Below are positions 58,968-64,000 of a DNA stretch of 64,000 nt, piece by piece (the stretch's first letter is position 1; every line of letters starts with the position of its first letter). The notes beneath the pieces were generated by a model, which had not been told where the DNA came from, searched no databases, and was given only the letters and a program-made list of their open reading frames with translations. The stretch is from DATMRS01 sp035566015 (lineage in GTDB: Bacteria; Pseudomonadota; Alphaproteobacteria; Sphingomonadales; Sphingomonadaceae). Location: contig DATMRS010000003.1 in the NCBI GenBank assembly GCA_035566015.1, positions 1 through 64,000 on the forward strand. Reading direction: 5' to 3'. A program made the position numbers and the translations under genes.

Positions 58968-60232
58968 GCGGCGGCGCCGTCGTGCGCGGTACGTGGCTCG
59001 CGCCGCAGCATCTCGTCTTCCTCCTGTGCAGCCTCACCGTCTTTCTGGACGGCTTCGACGTGCAGGCGATGGCGCTCGCCGTGCCGGCGCTCGCGCATGG
59101 CTGGGGGCTGTCGCCCGTCGCCTTCAGCAGCGCGCTGACGACGTCGGTGATCGGCCTCGGCATCGGCGCCGCCTTCATCGCGCCGCTCGGCGATCGCTTC
59201 GGCCGCCGGCCGGTGCTGATCGCCTGCACCGCGGTGCTCGGCCTCAGCTCGCTCCTCACCGCCATGGCGACGAGCGTGACCGGCATCGCGCTCCTCCGCC
59301 TCGTGACCGGCGCCGCGCTGGGCGCCTGTCAGGGCAATGCTACCGCGCTGATGGCCGATTATGCCAATCCCGCGCGCCGGGCGTGGATATTGACGCTGAT
59401 GGGCTGCAACGTCGCGGTGGGATCGCTCGTCGCCGGCTTCATCGCCCCCTGGCTCATCGCGTGGCTCGGCTGGCAGGGGATTTTCGTCGCGGGCGGCGTC
59501 TTTCCGCTCCTGCTGTCCGCCTGCCTTTTCCTGCTGCTGCCCGAGGCGCGGGCGCTGGCCGGCCGGGGCGCCGCACCCTCCGCCGCTGCCCCAACTGAGG
59601 ATGCGATCGTCGAGGCATCGGGCCTGCGCGGCCTGCTGGGAACGGGCTTCCGCAGCCGGACGCTGCTCCTGTGGCTGATCTATTCGCTCAACACCTTCCT
59701 CATCTACATGGTGATAAGCTGGCTGCCGACGCTGCTCGACGCGGCGGGATGGAGCAGCACGGCGGCGCTGCGCAGCGTCATGGCCTTTCATATCGGCGGC
59801 ATCGTCGGCGCGCTGTTGCTCGCGATCGTGATGGATCGGGGCCGTCCGACATCGGCGCTAGCCGCCGGCTTCATTCTCGCCGCCGTCGCCTCGGGGCTGT
59901 TCCTGCTGCTGCCGCCGCTTATCCCCGTCTGGGCGCTGCTGCTCGCGCTGCTCGGCGGGGGCATTTCGGGGACCACCTTCACCCTGTTCGCGCTCGCCGC
60001 GAGCATCTATCCGGTCAATCTGCGCGCCTCGGCCTTCGGCTGGCTTGCCGCCGTCGCGCGGATCGGCGCGGTGCTCGGCCCGGTGATCGGCGGGGCGCTG
60101 CTGGCGTTCGAAGTCTCCCCCCGGCTCATCATCGCCGGCCTCGCCGCGCCGGCGCTGGTCTGCGCGGTGCTGTCGCTGTTCATGCGCCGCGTCCTGTCGC
60201 CCCGCTCCCTTCCTGTGCCCGAAACCGTCTGA
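58964..60232 (+). CDS. MFS transporter, aromatic acid:H+ symporter type (AAHS)
   Basis: A 422-residue inner-membrane symporter. The AAHS signature DGFDVQAMALAVPAL in TM1 carries the acidic residues required in PcaK-type carriers. The loop 2-3 motif reads APLGDRFGRRPVL, and the LLRLVTGAALGACQGNATALMADY segment is also typical. GTG start in a GTGA overlap with the SnoaL gene. It probably imports an aromatic or hydroxyaromatic acid, in contrast to the two spinster-like carriers. A cupin gene follows after 20 bp. Confidence 0.88.
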   Translation: MSGGAVVRGTWLAPQHLVFLLCSLTVFLDGFDVQAMALAVPALAHGWGLSPVAFSSALTTSVIGLGIGAAFIAPLGDRFGRRPVLIACTAVLGLSSLLTAMATSVTGIALLRLVTGAALGACQGNATALMADYANPARRAWILTLMGCNVAVGSLVAGFIAPWLIAWLGWQGIFVAGGVFPLLLSACLFLLLPEARALAGRGAAPSAAAPTEDAIVEASGLRGLLGTGFRSRTLLLWLIYSLNTFLIYMVISWLPTLLDAAGWSSTAALRSVMAFHIGGIVGALLLAIVMDRGRPTSALAAGFILAAVASGLFLLLPPLIPVWALLLALLGGGISGTTFTLFALAASIYPVNLRASAFGWLAAVARIGAVLGPVIGGALLAFEVSPRLIIAGLAAPALVCAVLSLFMRRVLSPRSLPVPETV

Positions 60233-60252
60233 TCTCGAACAAGGACAAGCCC

Positions 60253-60711
60253 ATGCTCCCCACGCGCCGCGACACATTGATCCTTGGGGCCGCCCTGCCG
60301 CTGTTCGCCGGCAGCGCGGCGTCGGCGGAGGCCGCCGGCCCGCCGGAGCGGAAGCAGGCGATCCGCATCTTCCGCATCTATGCCGACGCCGCCGGCCATT
60401 CGCATATCGAGCAGGTGGTCGTCGCCTCCGCGCGCAAGGAGCTGCCGGTCGCCTCGGTGCTCGCGGTCGGCTATGCCAAGGCGGTGGAGGACTGGCACCG
60501 CGCGCCCTTCAAGACCTTCACGATCAACACCAGCGGGCGGATCGAGGTCGAGCTGTCGGACGGCACCCGCCAGGCGATCGGCCCGGGCGATCTGGTCTAT
60601 CTGGAGGATATCGCCGGCAAGGGCCATCTCACGAGGCTGCTCACCGACGGGGCCAACCTCTTCCTGCGCATGCCCGACGATTTCGACCTTCTGGCCTGGG
60701 CGCGCGAATAG
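60253..60711 (+). CDS. Small cupin protein with Tat-like leader
   Basis: A 152-residue protein with leader PTRRDTLILGAALPLFAGSAASAEA, then a single cupin-like domain (FKTFTINTSGRIEVELSDGTRQAIGPGDLVYLEDIAGKGHLTRLL). Only part of the metal-binding His/Glu set of classical cupins is seen: the usual first motif GxHxHxxxxE is not present, so metal binding is doubtful. It is the third gene of the SnoaL, MFS, cupin operon. The function is unknown; a periplasmic binding or isomerase role is possible. Confidence 0.78.
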   Translation: MLPTRRDTLILGAALPLFAGSAASAEAAGPPERKQAIRIFRIYADAAGHSHIEQVVVASARKELPVASVLAVGYAKAVEDWHRAPFKTFTINTSGRIEVELSDGTRQAIGPGDLVYLEDIAGKGHLTRLLTDGANLFLRMPDDFDLLAWARE

Positions 60712-60741
60712 CCCCTCGGCGCGGCACCGGATATAATTCCA

Positions 60742-60770
60742 ATTCTATTATTTAGAATAGCATCTATTCT
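60742..60770. promoter_or_regulatory. Overlapping inverted repeats upstream of the MFS gene
   Basis: ATTCTA-5-TAGAAT (60742-60758) and AGAATAG-CAT-CTATTCT (60754-60770) overlap, giving three half-sites in an A/T-rich patch 111-139 bp before ATG 60881. It is a likely operator for a dimeric regulator, for example the MarR protein encoded after the transporter. Confidence 0.5.
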
Positions 60771-60880
60771 TGTCAGCATGGGTCCGATGCTGTTAAGCCC
60801 TCGACAGCGCAGCGCACCGGCAGAGTGACGCGCCTCGCTCGCCCGCCCACCGCGAGCGAACACCGGAGAGGGCACACGGC

Positions 60881-62239
60881 ATGGGTCAGGCCATCATTCG
60901 CGACGGCGCCGCCGCCGATCTCGTCGCGGGCAGTACGCCACTGACGTCGGCGCGCGGCTGGTACACCGTTTATATATTGGCGGCGGTTTCGATGCTCGCG
61001 CAGGTGGATCGCGGCGTCATCTCGCTGCTCGTCGAACCGATGAAGCGCGATCTCCACCTCACCGATACCGAGGTTAGCGTACTGATCGGCTTCGCCTTCA
61101 CCTTCTTCTACATGATGGTCGGCCCGCCCATGTCGCGCGTCACCGATCGCAGCGTGCGCAAGCTGGTGATCGCGGGCGGCCTCGGCATCTGGAGCTTCGC
61201 GACGCTGCTGTGCGGTCTGGCGCAGAATTTCTGGGCGCTGTTCTTCAGCCGCGCGCTGGTCGGCGGCGGCGAATCGGTGAACGGCCCCGCCTCCTTCTCG
61301 ATGATCGCCGACGCCATCGCGCGCGATCGGCTGCCGCGCGCCTACGCGATCCTCAACGCGGGCGTGATGGGCGGCATGGCGCTGTCGATGGTGGTCGGCG
61401 GCGTCCTTATGGGACTTCTCCTACATGTCGAGCCTTTCCATGTCCCGGGCATCGGCATCGTCCGCAACTGGCAGCTCATCTTCCCGATAATCGGCATTCC
61501 CGGCCTGCTTCTGGCCCTCCTGATCCTCCTGACCGTACCCGAGCCGATCCGCAAAGGCGCCCGCAAACCAAAGGGCTATCCTTTCCGCGAAGTGGTGCGC
61601 TTCGTCGTCAGCCAGCGCGCCATACATTTTCCGCTGCTCGCCGGCGTGATGCTGATGTCGGTCCAGAGCTTCGGCCTCGGCGCATGGGCTCCGGCTTTCT
61701 ACGATCGCACCTATGGCTGGGGCCCCGAGGTGGTTGGGCCGCTGATCGGCACTACGGCGCTGGTAAGTTCGATGCTGGGCCTATGGCTCGGCACGCATCT
61801 CACCGAATGGCTCGGCAAGCGGCGCGACGACGCCAACCTCTTCATGCTGCTGCTCGCCCAGGGTCTCGCCTTCCCCTTCGGGCTGCTGTCGCCGTTGATG
61901 CCCAACCCCTGGCTCGCGCTCGCATTCAGCGCGGTCGGCGCCTTGTTCGGCGTGATGGGCGGGCCCGCCTATAATGCCGCCATCCAGATCGTCACCCCCA
62001 ATGCGATGCGCGGCCAGGTGAACGCCATGTACCTGTTCCTGATCAGCGCGATCGGCGGCGCGGTCGGGCCGACGCTGGTTGCGCTGATAACCGACAATAT
62101 CGCTGGATCGGAAGCGCAGCTTCGCTACGTGCTCGTCGCCGTCCGCCTGCTGCTCGGCCCGCTCGCGGTGTTCCTGATCTGGCTTTCGGTCGCCCCTTAT
62201 GGTCGGCTCTACCGTCAACAGATCGAGGAAGAAGGATGA
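60881..62239 (+). CDS. MFS transporter, spinster-like
   Basis: A 452-residue inner-membrane carrier, a paralogue of the gene at 3258-4643: GWYTVY, QVDRGVISLLVEPMKRDL, LIGFAFTFFYMMVGPPMSRVTDRSVRK, YDRTYGWGPEVVGPL and the C-terminal YRQQIEEEG all align. The two genes have different promoter sequences, so they are probably induced by different compounds. A MarR gene starts about 136 bp downstream on the same strand and a TauD-type dioxygenase gene lies opposite. Confidence 0.88.
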   Translation: MGQAIIRDGAAADLVAGSTPLTSARGWYTVYILAAVSMLAQVDRGVISLLVEPMKRDLHLTDTEVSVLIGFAFTFFYMMVGPPMSRVTDRSVRKLVIAGGLGIWSFATLLCGLAQNFWALFFSRALVGGGESVNGPASFSMIADAIARDRLPRAYAILNAGVMGGMALSMVVGGVLMGLLLHVEPFHVPGIGIVRNWQLIFPIIGIPGLLLALLILLTVPEPIRKGARKPKGYPFREVVRFVVSQRAIHFPLLAGVMLMSVQSFGLGAWAPAFYDRTYGWGPEVVGPLIGTTALVSSMLGLWLGTHLTEWLGKRRDDANLFMLLLAQGLAFPFGLLSPLMPNPWLALAFSAVGALFGVMGGPAYNAAIQIVTPNAMRGQVNAMYLFLISAIGGAVGPTLVALITDNIAGSEAQLRYVLVAVRLLLGPLAVFLIWLSVAPYGRLYRQQIEEEG

Positions 62240-62374
62240 GCGAGCCTTCTCGCGCCCCTTGGGCGAGCCAAAGATTTGCCTGGGGCGCCCGCCAGTATAT
62301 GGGATTGGCGGCTCTCGCGTCTTTGGCGGCAACGCGCAAGCCCGGTATCCGTTCGACCGTTCAGGAATGATGAT

Positions 62375-62902
62375 TTGGCACGACCCTCAACCTCCCGCCT
62401 GAAGACCAGGCCCGCTTCCACCGACAGCGGTGCCCCGAAGCTTTCCCGCAGCGCGAAGCTGGATCCGAAATTGCGGCTGACGATGCAGATGGTGCTCGCC
62501 GCCCGCCGCTGGCGATCGCTGCTCGACGATCGGCTACGCCCGCTGGGCCACAGCGCGCCACGCATGGAGGCGATGTCGACGATTGCGCACTCGCCCCAAT
62601 TGAGCGCTCAGGTCGAGATAGCGAAACGGATCGGGATCGAGGGGCCGACGCTTACACGGATGCTCGACATGCTGGAGGCCGATAAGCTTGTCGAGCGCCT
62701 GCCCGACCCTTCCGATCGCCGCGCCAACCGCATCCGGCTGACGAAGAAGGGCGAGGAGGTGCTGGCCGAAATCAACGCCGTCGCCGACGAGCTTCGCACG
62801 CAGCTTCTCGCCCGCTTCGATCCCGAGGGGATCGACAAGGCGAACGACTTCATCGCGCAACTGCTCGACTGTTTCGAGGAAGATATTCCGAACGGCGCCT
62901 GA
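62375..62902 (+). CDS. MarR-family transcriptional regulator
   Basis: A 175-residue MarR-type regulator if it starts at TTG 62375, which has AGGAA six bases upstream; an ATG at 62276 lies in arginine-rich, unconserved sequence. The winged helix: SAQVEIAKRIGIEGPTLTRMLDMLEADKLVERLPDPSDRRANRIRLTKKG, with the DRR wing. A helix before it contains RWRSLLDDRLRPLGHSAPRMEAM, as in MarR/SlyA proteins. It may control the preceding MFS gene through the inverted repeats at 60742-60770, or the convergent dioxygenase. Confidence 0.82.
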   Translation: MARPSTSRLKTRPASTDSGAPKLSRSAKLDPKLRLTMQMVLAARRWRSLLDDRLRPLGHSAPRMEAMSTIAHSPQLSAQVEIAKRIGIEGPTLTRMLDMLEADKLVERLPDPSDRRANRIRLTKKGEEVLAEINAVADELRTQLLARFDPEGIDKANDFIAQLLDCFEEDIPNGA

Positions 62903-62929
62903 GCAACGGCTGGAACGGCGGCAGGGCGC

Positions 62930-63808
62930 TCAGGCCCTCGCCGCCACCGACGGATCGCCCAGAGGACGGTCGCGCACGGTCGTCCGCCGCATGTCGCGCG
63001 GATAAACCGTGTCCTCGAACGGCGTCGCGCGGTGCATCGTGCAGCGATTGTCCCAGACGACGAGATCGCCTTCGCGCCATTGATGCGAATAGACGAAGCG
63101 CGGCTGGGTCGCGAAATCGATCAGTTCAGAGAGCAGGTCCCCGCCCTCCTCGCGCGGCATGCCGACGATGTGCGACGCATGCTTGGCGAGATAGAGATTG
63201 GGATTACCGGTTCGCGGATGCTGCAAGACCAGCGGCTGGACCGCGCCGGGGATCAGCGAAAGCTCGACCTCGGTCGGCTCGGGATAGCCGGCTAGTTGCC
63301 GCGAGTGCCAGATCGAATGTTCCGCCTCCAGCCCTTGGATGCGGTCGCGCAGCGCATCGGGCAACTCGCGATAGGCGGCGCGCATATCGGCGAACTGCGT
63401 ATCCGCGCCAGACGGCGGCGTAAGATGCGCGAGCAGCAGCGAATAGGAGGAACGCTCGGGCCGGAAAGAGCTGTCCGTATGCCATTGCTGATTGCCTTTG
63501 TTGAACAGGCGGCTGCGTTCGGCCATCCGGATATTGCCTTCGGCATCGAGATTGCCCGCGTCGAACAGCTCGGGGAAAGGGAAGCGCGGCTGCGCCCCCC
63601 GAATATGCGGTGCATGCTCCAGTTCGCCAAACAAGCGGCTGAAGGCAACATGCGCGGCATCGTCCAGTCCGCTGTCCCGGAACACGCAAACGGCGTAGCG
63701 ATCGAACAGATCAAAACATGTCTCCGCCAGCGCCGCATCGAGGCGGCTGAGGTCTAACCCCACCACCTCTGCCGCAAACAGGGGGTGAAGGGGACGAATC
63801 TCGGGCAT
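62930..63808 (-). CDS. TauD/TfdA-family 2-oxoglutarate-dependent dioxygenase
   Basis: A 292-residue non-haem Fe(II) enzyme. The facial triad is visible as WHTDSSF (HxD, about residues 109-111) and the distal His in RCTMHRATPF, followed by the 2-oxoglutarate-binding Arg in RDMRRTTV. The length and NKGNQQWHTDSSFRP wording resemble the TfdA/RdpA subgroup (2,4-D and phenoxypropionate dioxygenases) more than taurine dioxygenase. ATG 63808 has AGGAA six bases upstream; an in-frame GTG at 63814 is less likely. It would hydroxylate an ether, sulfonate or similar carbon and release a carbonyl. Convergent with the MarR gene. Confidence 0.9.
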   Translation of the reverse strand: MPEIRPLHPLFAAEVVGLDLSRLDAALAETCFDLFDRYAVCVFRDSGLDDAAHVAFSRLFGELEHAPHIRGAQPRFPFPELFDAGNLDAEGNIRMAERSRLFNKGNQQWHTDSSFRPERSSYSLLLAHLTPPSGADTQFADMRAAYRELPDALRDRIQGLEAEHSIWHSRQLAGYPEPTEVELSLIPGAVQPLVLQHPRTGNPNLYLAKHASHIVGMPREEGGDLLSELIDFATQPRFVYSHQWREGDLVVWDNRCTMHRATPFEDTVYPRDMRRTTVRDRPLGDPSVAARA

Positions 63809-64000
63809 GGCCACTTCCTTATCCTCAATTGAACTGGCGGCCTGCCTTGCGGAGGCCGGAAGAATCGCGTTCTACGCCTTTTAACATGCATTCTCAATTA
63901 ATAGATTTCAATCAATAAGCATACACACGAGCCATGCCCCCTCCCTCCATCGTTCAAATCTTATTTAAAAGGATTCTAACTATTGCAATCCTAAATTGTC
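63809..64000. other. A/T-rich upstream region of the dioxygenase gene at the window edge
   Basis: No protein-like frame. It contains several A/T-rich patches (for example ATTCTCAATTAATAG and AATCAATAAGCA) that could form the dioxygenase promoter. Nothing else is recognisable before the window ends. Confidence 0.5.

Noticed and set aside
62276..62374. ATG 62276 as start of the MarR gene
   Set aside because: The first 33 residues would be Arg/Trp/Ser-rich with no MarR character and no ribosome site; TTG 62375 has AGGAA at good spacing.
1..64000. tRNA, rRNA, phage or transposase genes
   Set aside because: I looked for cloverleaf-type sequences, integrase and DDE transposase motifs and found none convincing. 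The only mobile-type DNA seen is the REP-like repeats.

Overview
The window is GC-rich, densely coded DNA that most resembles a soil or aquatic alphaproteobacterium of the Sphingomonadales. The reasons are three large TonB-dependent receptors, many SnoaL/NTF2-like and carotenoid-oxygenase genes, a PhoK-type alkaline phosphatase, and dispersed palindromes of the GTCATTCCCGCGAAGGCGGG type between genes. I saw no rRNA, tRNA, CRISPR array, prophage or transposase gene. The taxonomic call is inference.

Region 1 (1-13.2 kb): sugar/aldehyde and redox accessory genes. An HpcH/HpaI aldolase and an aldo/keto reductase are followed by an opposite-strand MFS transporter with a DUF6282 hydrolase-like gene. 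Next come a CmcJ/NvfI-type oxygenase, an Old Yellow Enzyme and a TetR gene, then a carotenoid oxygenase divergent from its own TetR with a clear palindromic operator between them. A tight operon of class II aldolase, HAD phosphatase, DhaL and DhaK closes the region.

Region 2 (13.2-19 kb): a secreted protein of unknown function, an AT-richer MscS channel, and a PQQ-dependent dehydrogenase with a VOC protein.

Region 3 (19-32.7 kb): a phosphorus-acquisition island. A translationally coupled operon encodes a PlcP/LpxH-type phosphoesterase, a GT4 glycosyltransferase, BtaA and BtaB, which together could replace phospholipids by glycolipid and betaine lipid. Beside it lie a DUF5690 transporter, a PhnR-like GntR regulator, a TonB receptor, a PhnZ-like HD oxygenase, a Tat-exported phospholipase C and a PhoK-like phosphatase interrupted by an in-frame amber codon. 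Three copies of a TGG-N6-CCA operator sit before the transporter, the receptor and the oxygenase/phospholipase pair, which suggests one regulon.

Region 4 (32.7-64 kb): a catabolic island of unknown substrate. It holds PQQ sugar dehydrogenase, three-domain and single-domain SnoaL-like proteins, two DUF8021-like paralogues, a FAD monooxygenase, an MmgE/PrpD protein, a TonB receptor, a carotenoid oxygenase, two DUF3237 proteins, a carboxylesterase, a cupin, three MFS transporters, a TauD-type dioxygenase, and AraC and MarR regulators. Five start sites in this island share an upstream motif, TGCAC-N8-AAGC, facing the gene and 52-82 bp from it. This is the best sequence evidence for a coordinated, apparently undescribed system. 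About 1 kb between the AraC gene and the next MFS gene is filled by three tandem copies of a paired palindromic repeat.
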